Source: CAYQOX01 sp964419335 (GTDB lineage: Bacteria; Hinthialibacterota; Hinthialibacteria; Hinthialibacterales; Hinthialibacteraceae). Taken from it: 64,000 nt of DNA. The notes beneath the pieces were generated by a model. It searched no databases. It saw only the letters and a list, made by a program, of their open reading frames with translations, and had not been told where the DNA came from. The stretch covers positions 1 to 64,000 of the forward strand of contig CAYQOX010000006.1 in assembly GCA_964419335.1 (NCBI GenBank), in the 5' to 3' direction. How positions within the stretch are numbered: the stretch's first letter is position 1; each line of letters starts with the position of its first letter. Positions 17,328 to 25,719 of this stretch are shown here, in pieces. The position numbers and the translations under genes are program-made.

Positions 17328-19091
17328 TTATCCTGTGAAGTAGAGATAGGCGGAGATGATGGCGACAAGGACCAAGCCAGAGAAGAAGATATCCCGCCAA
17401 TCCCAACTTGCTCGAGATGTACGCCGATCTTCATCGGTAATGGTTTCGTAAGTCAGACCATTTAATCGCTCTTCATCTGGCGGTTCTGTCATATAACTCA
17501 CGACAATCATAACAATGACACAAACAATAAAAATGAACAAGCTATAATATTGAAAGTAAATGTTCTCGATTAACCAGAGGAAAGTGCCTTCGGTATATCC
17601 ATTTTCGAAACCAGACATACCAAGTGATACGGGGGTGTCCACCGCAAGACGGAAAATTCCTAAGAGGAAGCCAATAATCAAGGTGGTAAGGCATGCCTTG
17701 CTGTTTGTTCGTTTCATGAAGATGCCCAAGAAGAAGACCACGAAGATGGGAGGGGCGAGATAGCCTTGCACCCCTTGCAAATAGTGATACAACCCGCGCG
17801 CGCCTTGGATGACAGGGACCCATAATAAACCAATGATGACCATCACGGTGGTGGCGACTCGTCCAATCCATACCAGTTGTTTTTGCGATGCGTCGGGTCT
17901 AAATTTGGAGTAAAGGTCCATGGTAAACAAAGTGGAGGAAGCGTTGAAAACTCCGGAGAGTGAACTCATTAACGCGGCTAATAAGCCGGCAACGACAAGC
18001 CCTCTTATACCTACCGGGAGAACATGCTGGACCATCAACGGAAATGCCGCCTGGCTTTTCTCATGATCCAGTTCACCCGCGGTAAAGATAGCCTCTCTTA
18101 AACCGGGGGCTTTTTCACTCATGGCCAAGGCAAAACAAATCATTCCTGGGATGATGAAAATAAATACCGGCAAGAGTTTTAAAAACGCAGCGAAAATACT
18201 TCCCCGGCGTGCTTGTTGCTCGTTTGGAGCCCCCAGAGCACGTTGGACAATGTATTGGTCGGTACACCAATACCATAGGCCAATGATCGGTGCGCAGAAA
18301 AGCATGCCAAGCCAGGGATAATTCCCATTGAAATACCAGGCGATTCGGTTCTCTTCAATGACGGGTGCCCAGGTACCTTCCATCCCTTCAGGGACCAATG
18401 GTTTCCATAGGTTGAACATATCGGAACCGGCTATTTCACGAAGTTCGCTCCACCCGCCAAGGGCTTTCAGCCCATAATAGGTCACAAAGATAGAACCTAA
18501 TATCAAAACGATGGTTTGAACAGCCTCTGTATAGGCCACCGCGCGTAAGCCTCCAAGGATGGTATATAGGCCGGTTAGGATGATGACCAGAAAGGAGCCT
18601 ATCCAAAAACTGTCGAGTACCATGAAGCCGATATCCAGCCTTAATTCAGGCAGGATGGTACGGAAGACGATGCCCCCGGCGAAAATCCCTACCGCGATTT
18701 TGGTTAGCACATACGCGACCAAAGAGATGATGGACAAGATCCAGCGTGCACTGGGGCTGAAGCGTTTTTCCAAAAATTCAGGCATGGTAAATACGCGAGA
18801 ACGAATGAAGAATGGAACGAAGACCCAGCCGAGCACCAAAAGACACCAGGCGTGGAGTTCATAGTGAGCCATCGCCACACCATCGGTACAGCCGGACCCG
18901 GCGAGCCCCACGAGGTGTTCAGAGCCAATGTTGGAGGCGAAGATGGAGGCTCCAACAATGATCCAGCCCAGATTTCTTCCGGCGAGGAAATAGTCATCCG
19001 CTGTGTCTTTGCTTTTTAAGATAACCCACCAGGCAACAGCCAGCAGGAGCAAAAAATATGCAGCGATCATTAACCAATCAAGAAATTCCAT
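17328..19091 (-). CDS. Sodium:solute symporter (SSS family, SGLT-like)
   Basis: Polytopic inner-membrane Na+-coupled transporter, 587 aa with 13-14 hydrophobic segments. Family features: YFLAGRNLGW near the N-terminus, ASIFASNIGSEHLVGLAGSG (start of the SGLT signature), TMPEFLEKRF, CTDQYIVQRALGA and LMSSLSGVFNASSTLF. These resemble sodium/sugar rather than proline or acetate carriers. It sits between the GHMP sugar kinase (101 bp gap) and the GH51 gene (45 bp gap), so L-arabinose or galactose is the likely substrate. Start at ATG 19091 with GGAGAGG upstream. Confidence 0.93.
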   Translation of the reverse strand: MEFLDWLMIAAYFLLLLAVAWWVILKSKDTADDYFLAGRNLGWIIVGASIFASNIGSEHLVGLAGSGCTDGVAMAHYELHAWCLLVLGWVFVPFFIRSRVFTMPEFLEKRFSPSARWILSIISLVAYVLTKIAVGIFAGGIVFRTILPELRLDIGFMVLDSFWIGSFLVIILTGLYTILGGLRAVAYTEAVQTIVLILGSIFVTYYGLKALGGWSELREIAGSDMFNLWKPLVPEGMEGTWAPVIEENRIAWYFNGNYPWLGMLFCAPIIGLWYWCTDQYIVQRALGAPNEQQARRGSIFAAFLKLLPVFIFIIPGMICFALAMSEKAPGLREAIFTAGELDHEKSQAAFPLMVQHVLPVGIRGLVVAGLLAALMSSLSGVFNASSTLFTMDLYSKFRPDASQKQLVWIGRVATTVMVIIGLLWVPVIQGARGLYHYLQGVQGYLAPPIFVVFFLGIFMKRTNSKACLTTLIIGFLLGIFRLAVDTPVSLGMSGFENGYTEGTFLWLIENIYFQYYSLFIFIVCVIVMIVVSYMTEPPDEERLNGLTYETITDEDRRTSRASWDWRDIFFSGLVLVAIISAYLYFTG

Positions 19092-19192
19092 AATAGCAGC
19101 CTCTCCGATCGTTTATGGATTTAGGTATGAATGATGATTCAAAATTTGAACATATTTTAGGCAAAAAAGAAAGAGTTTCACTGATGGTAATC

Positions 19193-20608
19193 TCAAGTGT
19201 TAAATGGTTCTACCTTTGTCCAGTGATTTCCTTCGCTGCTTCCTGTAAACAAGGTCAGATCGCATTCGAATTCTTGGGTGTGTTGTTTCGCAATCTCTTT
19301 GACGGTCTTCACGCCTTTTTGGCCGAATGCCAAAAAGCACACCGTCCCGCCTGAGCCGCCGCCGGTGATTTTTGCCCCGTAAATGCCGTTACCGGGGCCC
19401 GCTTGGCGAGCGCGCTTTATGAGTGAATCTGTGGCTTCGCTTCCTAAGCCACAGCGGCTGTAACTTAGGTGGGATTGGTACATCCATTCGCCTAAATGGT
19501 GAACGATGGCTTCTGCCTCGCGGAGATTCGTTTTGCTTTGGTTTAACAAGTGAAGTAAAATCGAAAAGAGTTGGACACGGTCATTTTCATACACCGGATG
19601 GGTGGTACAGGTTTTAACCGCGTATTCTCGATTGGCTTCGGGTGTGGTTATGGGGTCAATGGTAGAGCCGTAATGTTTTATGAATTCGCTCCCCGTGATT
19701 TGATTGGGTAAGAGAGGGCTGTATTGTTGTTCAAAAAGAGAAGGAGAAATATTGGCTAAATAGCCCTTATAAGGTAACTTCTGGCGTGAGTGTGTGCGTT
19801 TAGCTTCAAGCAATTCTTTTTTGGTAACACCTTGCTGCCGGGCGATGATCGTATATCCCATAAAGGCAGCGGTGCGCACATCGGTATAGGAAGAACCACT
19901 GACGGAATGACGTTGGCCACTGTCTAAGCCGAGAAAATGAATTCTTTTTGGAATATCGATGGGGGGGTAGACGGTATCTGGTTGGCATAAAATGGGCAGC
20001 AGCATGCGCTTCCTTCCAAAATAGGTTGCGAGTTGATCCATGAGGCCGCAAGGAGCACCGACGATTTGATTCTCGATTTTTTGTGCGAGAACGGGTAACT
20101 GGTTTTCTGTGAGTTGAATCCCGGCGGCCGAGCATAGGGCGGTGAGAGTGGCCACTTCTAAGGCGGCCGAGGAAGAAACCCCTTTACCCACCGGGACATT
20201 GGATTCCACCCAAAAATCTGCCCCCTGGAGATGGGCCTTGTATTCAATGTTTAAAGCAACTAAGCAGCCGAAGAGATAGGCAGTCCAGGTATTTTCTTTT
20301 TCTTGATTCAGGATTTCGTTTGCTTTTGAGTATGGATGGGTCTTTTTGGAGGAAGAAATCGAGGGGGCTGGGATTTCCACAAGATTGTGGGCCTCTGACA
20401 AAGAGGGATCGGTGGTAAACGCACGGAGTTTTCTGTCCTTACGCAAACTGACATAGACGGTAGTGCGTTCTTTGATGGGCATTTGCAAGACATGAGAGCC
20501 GGAATAATCCGCGATTCCTCCCATAACGTCCAGGCGTCCCGGGGCAGAAGCCGCGAAGATCGTTCTATTTGCACCAAAGAATTTTTTGATTTTTTGGGGT
20601 AAGCGCAT
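19193..20608 (-). CDS. GHMP sugar-1-kinase, L-arabinokinase/galactokinase type
   Basis: ATP-dependent kinase placing phosphate on C1 of an aldose, 471 aa. GHMP motifs: SAPGRLDVMGGIADYSGSHV (motif 1), VGKGVSSSAALEVA (motif 2), GAKITGGGSGGTVC (motif 3). Bona fide galactokinases usually read PGRVNLIGEHTDYN in motif 1. The GRLDVMGGIADYSGS version, together with GAPCGLMDQ, CQPDTV, LGLDSGQRHSVSGSSY and AAFMG, matches what I recall of plant L-arabinokinase. It starts one base after the galT stop (no gap), so the two are coupled. With GalT downstream in the pathway and a GH51 arabinofuranosidase in the operon, L-arabinose is a serious candidate substrate. Galactose, which has the same C1-C4 configuration, remains possible. 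Confidence 0.88.
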   Translation of the reverse strand: MRLPQKIKKFFGANRTIFAASAPGRLDVMGGIADYSGSHVLQMPIKERTTVYVSLRKDRKLRAFTTDPSLSEAHNLVEIPAPSISSSKKTHPYSKANEILNQEKENTWTAYLFGCLVALNIEYKAHLQGADFWVESNVPVGKGVSSSAALEVATLTALCSAAGIQLTENQLPVLAQKIENQIVGAPCGLMDQLATYFGRKRMLLPILCQPDTVYPPIDIPKRIHFLGLDSGQRHSVSGSSYTDVRTAAFMGYTIIARQQGVTKKELLEAKRTHSRQKLPYKGYLANISPSLFEQQYSPLLPNQITGSEFIKHYGSTIDPITTPEANREYAVKTCTTHPVYENDRVQLFSILLHLLNQSKTNLREAEAIVHHLGEWMYQSHLSYSRCGLGSEATDSLIKRARQAGPGNGIYGAKITGGGSGGTVCFLAFGQKGVKTVKEIAKQHTQEFECDLTLFTGSSEGNHWTKVEPFNT

Positions 20609-21664
20609 TTACTCCTTATCCTCATATTGTCGAATATCCACTTGTTGCAATTCGGCCGCTTTTTCTTCGGGCATCGTATCGGCCATAAAATTGCCGCCTC
20701 CAATTTCCGGACCTGCGGGAAATTTTTGTAATCCAGGTCGGCGCAGTGGAGGCTGTAATAATAAATGTAGATGATAATCGGGATACTCCCTATGATCCAC
20801 AGGTGCTTGTAAGATTGACATGACATAAGGGAAAGCCATGTTATAAAGTGAATCATATCGGCGGATGATCTCTTGAAAGGCTTGGGCGAATCCATACAAT
20901 TCCTCATCTTCCATACTCGCGAGGGTCGGATGGCGTTTTTTGGGGAAAATCAATACTTCATACGCCCAGCGGGCAAAGAAGGGAATGAATGCAAAGGCAT
21001 GATCGTTGTTGACGATCATGCGCTCTTGGCTTGATTCCTCGAACGAGAGAATTTGAGAAAAGATATTTTTTGAGGTTTGTTCTCGATACTCCCGAGCCGC
21101 TTTGAGTTCTTGTTCTACCATGGAAAAGACAAAGTTCGTGGCATATATTTGGCAATGGGGATGAGGGTTTGAAACCCCAACGATCTCACCCCGGTTTTCA
21201 AAAATCAAAACAAATTGGATTTCAGGATTTTGTTGTAATTCCAGCATTTGATCACGCCAGGCATAGAACACCTCGGCCACTTTTTGGGTCGCGATTTCCG
21301 CGAGGGTGACATTATGGCGGGGATCATAACATACCACCCGGGCCAGGCCATTGGCGCGGCATTTGCAAAACAGTAAGGGATCAGCGTGGTTGATGGGTGT
21401 ATGGACATCGGGGGCTTCGGGGCCAACTACGGGGTAATCGTTATCGAATGAATAGACCCCTGTATAGTGAGGATTTATCTCGCCTCCGGCGCGCGGATTT
21501 CCGGGGCATAAATAACACGTGGGGTCATACTCAGGAGAAGGCGTTGATTCTTTGGCTGAGGCTCCACTCCAGGGGCGCACATTGCGGTGTGCGGAATACA
21601 CTACCCACTCTTGGCGCAAAGGATGCCAACGCTGTTCCCACTTTTCTTGAAAATGTTTATTCAT
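20609..21664 (-). CDS. galT: Galactose-1-phosphate uridylyltransferase family protein
   Basis: Transfers UMP between UDP-glucose and a sugar-1-phosphate, 351 aa, typical length. The histidine-triad active site VSNPHPHCQIYA lies near residue 168. Zinc-type cysteines CYLCPGN, the RPWSG motif and the C-terminal HLHLLLQPPLRR block are also present. First gene of the sugar operon, immediately followed by the GHMP kinase. The partner kinase suggests that the natural substrate may be L-arabinose-1-phosphate as well as, or instead of, galactose-1-phosphate. No epimerase gene is in the operon. Start ATG 21664 with AGAGAG upstream. Confidence 0.94.
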   Translation of the reverse strand: MNKHFQEKWEQRWHPLRQEWVVYSAHRNVRPWSGASAKESTPSPEYDPTCYLCPGNPRAGGEINPHYTGVYSFDNDYPVVGPEAPDVHTPINHADPLLFCKCRANGLARVVCYDPRHNVTLAEIATQKVAEVFYAWRDQMLELQQNPEIQFVLIFENRGEIVGVSNPHPHCQIYATNFVFSMVEQELKAAREYREQTSKNIFSQILSFEESSQERMIVNNDHAFAFIPFFARWAYEVLIFPKKRHPTLASMEDEELYGFAQAFQEIIRRYDSLYNMAFPYVMSILQAPVDHREYPDYHLHLLLQPPLRRPGLQKFPAGPEIGGGNFMADTMPEEKAAELQQVDIRQYEDKE

Positions 21665-21675
21665 AGGGCTCTCTT

Positions 21676-21740
21676 CATGTTCAATGTTTTTTCATTATTC
21701 CATGAACAAAAAGAGCAATCAATGAGAGTTGTGTTCATGG
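21676..21740. promoter_or_regulatory. Operator-like TGTTCA/TGAACA repeats around the galT promoter
   Basis: CCATGAACA (21700-21708) and TGTTCATGG (21732-21740) form a perfect 9-bp inverted repeat with centres 32 bp apart (about three helical turns) on either side of the -35. A third element, CATGTTCA (21676-21683), lies downstream of the -10. The pattern suits a sugar-responsive repressor; no regulator gene is adjacent. Confidence 0.45.
21694..21722 (-). promoter_or_regulatory. Promoter of the galT operon
   Basis: Minus strand -35 TTGATT (21717-21722), 17-bp spacer, -10 AATAAT (21694-21699), about 30 bp before the galT start. It is framed by operator-like repeats described separately. Confidence 0.55.
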
Positions 21741-21789
21741 AGTATACGTTTTTGAATTATTTGAACTATTGAGAAAGAGGGTTGAACGT

Positions 21790-21821
21790 AAAAAAGCGGC
21801 GTATGAATTTCATACGCCGCT
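21790..21821 (-). terminator. Terminator of the six-repeat protein gene
   Basis: Perfect 13-bp stem AGCGGCGTATGAA (21795-21807) / TTCATACGCCGCT (21809-21821), followed on the minus strand by six T. Confidence 0.9.
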
Positions 21822-21847
21822 GGGTCGTTCTTAATGTGTACTTTGTA

Positions 21848-23434
21848 TTAATCCGCCTCGGTAATTGGGGTGTAACTTTCGGTAATGGTGGAGTAGGCCG
21901 CGGTTACGTTACGATAGTTGGGGGCGGAGGAAGCGGGTACGTTTTCATTGCCCACAACAAAATCCTCAACAGGTGGGAAGATTTTACCTACTTGGAAGTC
22001 TTCTACTCCGGGATCTCCCGCGACCCAAATGGGGGTGGTTTCAACCATTCGGAAGTTGAAGGAATAATTCACAACAGTACTTCCTTCATCCCCAATATCA
22101 GCTACATTGTAAGAAGAAGCGAGGCCAGCAGGATGAACGGAGCCGTATCCTGTCAAGACCACCAATCCGGTTGATATTTCATTTTCGGAAACACCAAGCG
22201 ATTCATTGGCTTCATTTGTAATTACCGAGAGATCGCTGGCGATAGGTATCCCAAAGTAGGGTGGTGAAGACTTGGAAGGAACGATCGAACCATCCACTTC
22301 TCGAGGTGGGAAGCTCAATGAGGCATCCCCGACGGCGAAAATGCTTCCGTAGGAGTCTAGAAGATAAAAGCCTTGTCCGCTGGGAGTCATTTCAATATCC
22401 ACAGCGACGTCAACGCCAAAGTAAGGTAGGTTGCCGCGATCTTCAACCCAAGCGGGTGAGATGACCGTATTGTTAATGGGTTTTCCAAAGCCTTCTTCCA
22501 GCATATCTTCATAGAGGATTTCGCCATCATTGTTTGCGTCAAAGTCTAAGGGTAAGCGGCAGGAATGAACCGCGCCATAACCATCGAGGATATAATAGCC
22601 GTTGGTCATAGCGATGGTGCGGTTTTCTATCTCATCCTCATGGGTTTGAGATGGAGCGGTGAGTTGGACGGTTTCTACTGAAATTTCCAAATCCCGGGCG
22701 ATCTCCGATCCTAAACCAAAGTACGTATAGACTGGGGTGACACTATCCACTCTTGGATTGGAGGAGTAAATCTGATTTACAGAATAGTTGATGGGTCCTC
22801 CTTGCAGCAGATCGGTTTCGGTAACCTCTGAACCGCTGATATCGATGGTTCCCGGGAATAACGAATCTCTAATCTCATCTTCGCCGGTTTCAGGATTGGT
22901 ATAAACGTAGGAAGGAAGGTTGGTATCTCCTACCGGATGAACCACTCCGTCGGCATCCAATACAAAGTAACCCCGGTATCCGTGGGTTTCTTCTCGCCAA
23001 TCGGGAGCAATTTCAATATCGCGTGCTACATCCCAGCCGAAGTAAGGAATTTGGGAAAAATCCTCATGCATCGCAGCCACTTGAGAAGGGCTGGAGATGA
23101 AATCCGGCGTATTTTCAAGAGTAAGTTCAAATTGTCCACCCAAGGAATCCAGCAAGTAAGCACCTTTTGGAGAGCCATTGGGATTGGCTACGAATTCTAA
23201 ATCTCGAGCGACATCAAAAGGGAATTCGAATTGATTGGACGATTCCTCCAACTCTTTGAAAACATACTTATTGAAGTCTCCGTCCTCACCTACACTGAAA
23301 ATACGCCCTAAGGCGTCCATTATCATTATGCCATCTTGTTTGGCAGTGGTCGGTTCAAACTGTTGAGCGTTAGCGCTATGTATGAACACAACCGACAGTA
23401 CACCGATGCCGAGGAGCAGCCGATTTAAGGCCAT
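21848..23434 (-). CDS. Secreted six-repeat protein, predicted beta-propeller
   Basis: 528 aa with a clear signal peptide (LLLGIGVLSVVFIHSANA, cleaved before QQF). Six copies of a two-part motif occur. The first part is G-h-h-h-L-D-x-x-G-x-h-[HF] (GIMIMDALGRIF, GAYLLDSLGGQF, GYFVLDADGVVH, GYYILDGYGAVH, GFYLLDSYGSIF, GLVVLTGYGSVH). Most are preceded or followed by YFG-x-D-VARDIE-like strands. This periodicity suggests a six-bladed propeller secreted to the periplasm or surface. One loop, DFDANNDGEILYEDM, looks like a dockerin/EF-hand-style calcium site. Ideal Shine-Dalgarno AAGGAGG, a near-perfect promoter and a strong terminator imply high expression as a single gene. No named family recognised. 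Confidence 0.85.
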   Translation of the reverse strand: MALNRLLLGIGVLSVVFIHSANAQQFEPTTAKQDGIMIMDALGRIFSVGEDGDFNKYVFKELEESSNQFEFPFDVARDLEFVANPNGSPKGAYLLDSLGGQFELTLENTPDFISSPSQVAAMHEDFSQIPYFGWDVARDIEIAPDWREETHGYRGYFVLDADGVVHPVGDTNLPSYVYTNPETGEDEIRDSLFPGTIDISGSEVTETDLLQGGPINYSVNQIYSSNPRVDSVTPVYTYFGLGSEIARDLEISVETVQLTAPSQTHEDEIENRTIAMTNGYYILDGYGAVHSCRLPLDFDANNDGEILYEDMLEEGFGKPINNTVISPAWVEDRGNLPYFGVDVAVDIEMTPSGQGFYLLDSYGSIFAVGDASLSFPPREVDGSIVPSKSSPPYFGIPIASDLSVITNEANESLGVSENEISTGLVVLTGYGSVHPAGLASSYNVADIGDEGSTVVNYSFNFRMVETTPIWVAGDPGVEDFQVGKIFPPVEDFVVGNENVPASSAPNYRNVTAAYSTITESYTPITEAD

Positions 23435-23948
23435 TTCGACCTCCTTAAATATGCAAATTTTATTCCTGCATTAATATTTTCCAAATCCCGAACGCACTAG
23501 AACATCCTCATTCGGGGGCTTACGACAAAAATATCTCACTCAACCTTACCGAAATGGTGTGTGAGACTCAAGTCTTAGATTGAAAAAAAACAGATTCCCA
23601 CAATATTTCAATAAAAACAAAAAAAGCCGAGCTTTCGCCCATAAGTTAAAAAGCAGTATAAGGAATAATTTCAATAATGTCAAGTGATAATTTCCTCACA
23701 AGTCTTGTAAAAACTATACTCTGCGATTCTTTTCAATGCCCAAAGAGATCATTATGGATTCTGGTTTCACACAACCATTCCTTCTCTTTTTTATCGACGT
23801 TCTGAAAAGAAATCTTAGTGCTTTTTCCTTGCTTCTTCTCAATCCAAAACAAAAATGCAAATTACATCTTCTCAAATATATCACACTTTTTAAATGATCT
23901 CCAGACCAAATTCCATTTTTATCCTGTAATTTACGTAAATTAAGATCC
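23435..23948. other. Long leader and intergenic region upstream of the six-repeat protein
   Basis: 514 bp without a credible gene. It contains the strong minus-strand promoter at 23655-23683, and from its expected start an untranslated leader of about 210 nt. The leader begins with a small GNRA-loop hairpin (GGGC-GAAA-GCTC, 23630-23641) followed by a T-run; no known riboswitch consensus is recognised. The part from 23690 to 23948 is AT-rich and featureless. Confidence 0.5.
23655..23683 (-). promoter_or_regulatory. Near-consensus sigma-70 promoter
   Basis: Minus strand -35 TTGACA (23678-23683, perfect), 17-bp spacer, -10 TATACT (23655-23660). It drives the six-repeat protein gene through a leader of about 210 nt. 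Confidence 0.8.
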
Positions 23949-25307
23949 TTAAGACTGAATAATGTTCAAAATTTCTTCTGTTTTTTCCTTCATTAAGGAA
24001 ATCTTATTTCGGGCTTCCACGTTAAGGCGTAAGGTTGGTTCGGTATTCGACTTGCGTAGATTGAAGCGCCAATCTGCAAAGTTGAAGGAAATGCCATCGG
24101 TCGTATCGATTTCTGGATTTTGGGGTTGAAAATATTCCTGGACGCGTTTGATGACCTGGTCGGGATCATCCACGGTTTGATTTATTTCACCGCTAACGGG
24201 ATATTTTTCAATCCGTTCTTTCACTAACTCCGAGATTTTTTTCTTTTGAGTGCATAGGATTTCTAACACGAGTAACCAGGGTATCATCCCGCTATCGCTA
24301 AAGTAGAAGTCTTTAAAATAGTGATGGGCGGACATTTCGCCGCCATAGACAGCGTCTTCTTGACGCATTTTTTCTTTGATAAAAGCGTGACCTGAGCGGC
24401 ATTGGATTGGAGTTCCGCCGTTTTCCTTGACAATTTCGATTGTATCCCAGATAAGACGGGGATCATGTACGATCTTTGCGCCGGGATATTTTTCCAAAAT
24501 GGCTTTCGCCAAGAAGCCGACAATATAATAACCTTCGATAAAATTTCCCTTTTCGTCAAAAAAGAAGCATCGGTCAAAATCTCCATCCCACGCGATGCCC
24601 ATATCTGCCTTTTCTTTCTTTACAACTTCGGCCGTGGAGGCTCGATTTTCAATCAAGAGGGGATTGGGAACCCCATTCGGGAAGGAAGAATCGGGTTCAT
24701 GATGAACCTTAATAAATTCAAAAGGAAGATGCGGTTCTAATTGGTCGAGTACCAAGCCCGCGCAGCCATTGCCGGCGTTCGCAACAATTTTTAAGGGAGA
24801 GAGTTTTTCGAAATCCGCGTAACCCAGGATGCGCTGGATATAATCCTGCATGATATCGACATTTTTTTTCTTTCCTGTGGCTGGGCTGGATTGAAATTCA
24901 TGCGTGAGACACATCTGTTCGATGTCTTTTAGTCCGGTATCGGCGCTAATGGGGCGAGAATTTTCTCGAACGAACTTCATCCCGTTGTATTCGGGGGGGT
25001 TATGGCTGGCTGTGATCATGATTCCACCCTCTGCGTTAAGGTGGGAGGTGGCGAAATAAACCATTTCTGTACCGCAGAGGCCAATATCTAGCACCTCGGC
25101 GCCGGCTTCGGTGATCCCTTTTTCTAAGGCGAGGCTTAATTCTTTCCCCGATTCACGAATGTCGCGTCCAAGGACAATGGACTTTGCGTTAAGGAATTGG
25201 ACGGTGGTGCGTCCGATTTTGTAAGCGAGATCCTGATTGAGTTCGGTTGGTACTTTACCGCGAATGTCATAGGCTTTGAAACAAGGGATTGAGGATTTTC
25301 TTTCCAT
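23949..25307 (-). CDS. Phosphomannomutase/phosphoglucomutase
   Basis: Interconverts hexose 6- and 1-phosphates, 452 aa, supplying sugar nucleotide synthesis. The N-terminal KAYDIRGKVP, catalytic phosphoserine motif TASHNPPEYNG (near residue 100), metal-binding DGDFDRC (near 243), sugar-specificity loop GGEMSAHHYF and phosphate-binding RKSNTEPTLR place it in the ManB/AlgC branch of alpha-D-phosphohexomutases. Such enzymes often act on both mannose and glucose phosphates. Starts at ATG 25307 after AGGAGG. It is divergent from glgP, and a glucan phosphorylase producing glucose-1-phosphate next door makes the phosphoglucomutase activity relevant. Confidence 0.94.
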   Translation of the reverse strand: MERKSSIPCFKAYDIRGKVPTELNQDLAYKIGRTTVQFLNAKSIVLGRDIRESGKELSLALEKGITEAGAEVLDIGLCGTEMVYFATSHLNAEGGIMITASHNPPEYNGMKFVRENSRPISADTGLKDIEQMCLTHEFQSSPATGKKKNVDIMQDYIQRILGYADFEKLSPLKIVANAGNGCAGLVLDQLEPHLPFEFIKVHHEPDSSFPNGVPNPLLIENRASTAEVVKKEKADMGIAWDGDFDRCFFFDEKGNFIEGYYIVGFLAKAILEKYPGAKIVHDPRLIWDTIEIVKENGGTPIQCRSGHAFIKEKMRQEDAVYGGEMSAHHYFKDFYFSDSGMIPWLLVLEILCTQKKKISELVKERIEKYPVSGEINQTVDDPDQVIKRVQEYFQPQNPEIDTTDGISFNFADWRFNLRKSNTEPTLRLNVEARNKISLMKEKTEEILNIIQS

Positions 25308-25719
25308 TCCGATATCATCCTCCTGACCAAAAATAATTTAAAGTATAAATTAATTTATCGAGGTAAAAACGTCATTTTCTATGAAATCTTAAAAAATCCC
25401 TTTACGAAAACAAGGTGTTAGAAGCGAATTCGTGGGATTGGCTTCACGAAATACTTTTGCAGTATTAGTCTTCAAATCAAGGTCTCTTCGTACTATTTTT
25501 TTTATTTTGGTCATCCCAGCGATTTCTACGATGGATAAGGCTTCATCAATTACTCAAAGCTTCCATACTATTGCGTAGTTGTTTTGTTAGATTTGGATGA
25601 TATGATAAATGTGATTTTACTGGTGCAAAAATAATAATATTAGATCGGTTTTATATACTATTTTTGATGGTATCAAAAATGAATTCAAATTATTCAATAT
25701 GAGATAGGAAGAGTGGAGT
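25308..25719. other. Divergent intergenic region manB-like / glgP
   Basis: 412 bp, AT-rich. Contains a low-complexity palindrome ATAAATTAATTTAT (25345-25358) near the mutase gene and the better inverted repeat at 25660-25680 near glgP. No gene seen. Confidence 0.5.
25660..25680. promoter_or_regulatory. Inverted repeat ATTTTTGAT-GGT-ATCAAAAAT before glgP
   Basis: Perfect 9-bp arms (25660-25668, 25672-25680) with a 3-bp spacer, immediately downstream of a TATACT hexamer (25654-25659), where transcription of glgP would start. This is a classic position for a repressor site. No matching -35 was found. Confidence 0.4.

Noticed and set aside
23620..23645. Possible known riboswitch in the leader of the six-repeat gene
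   Set aside because: The GGGCGAAAGCTC hairpin with T-run does not fit any aptamer consensus I know (c-di-GMP, fluoride, preQ1); kept only as an unexplained leader element.
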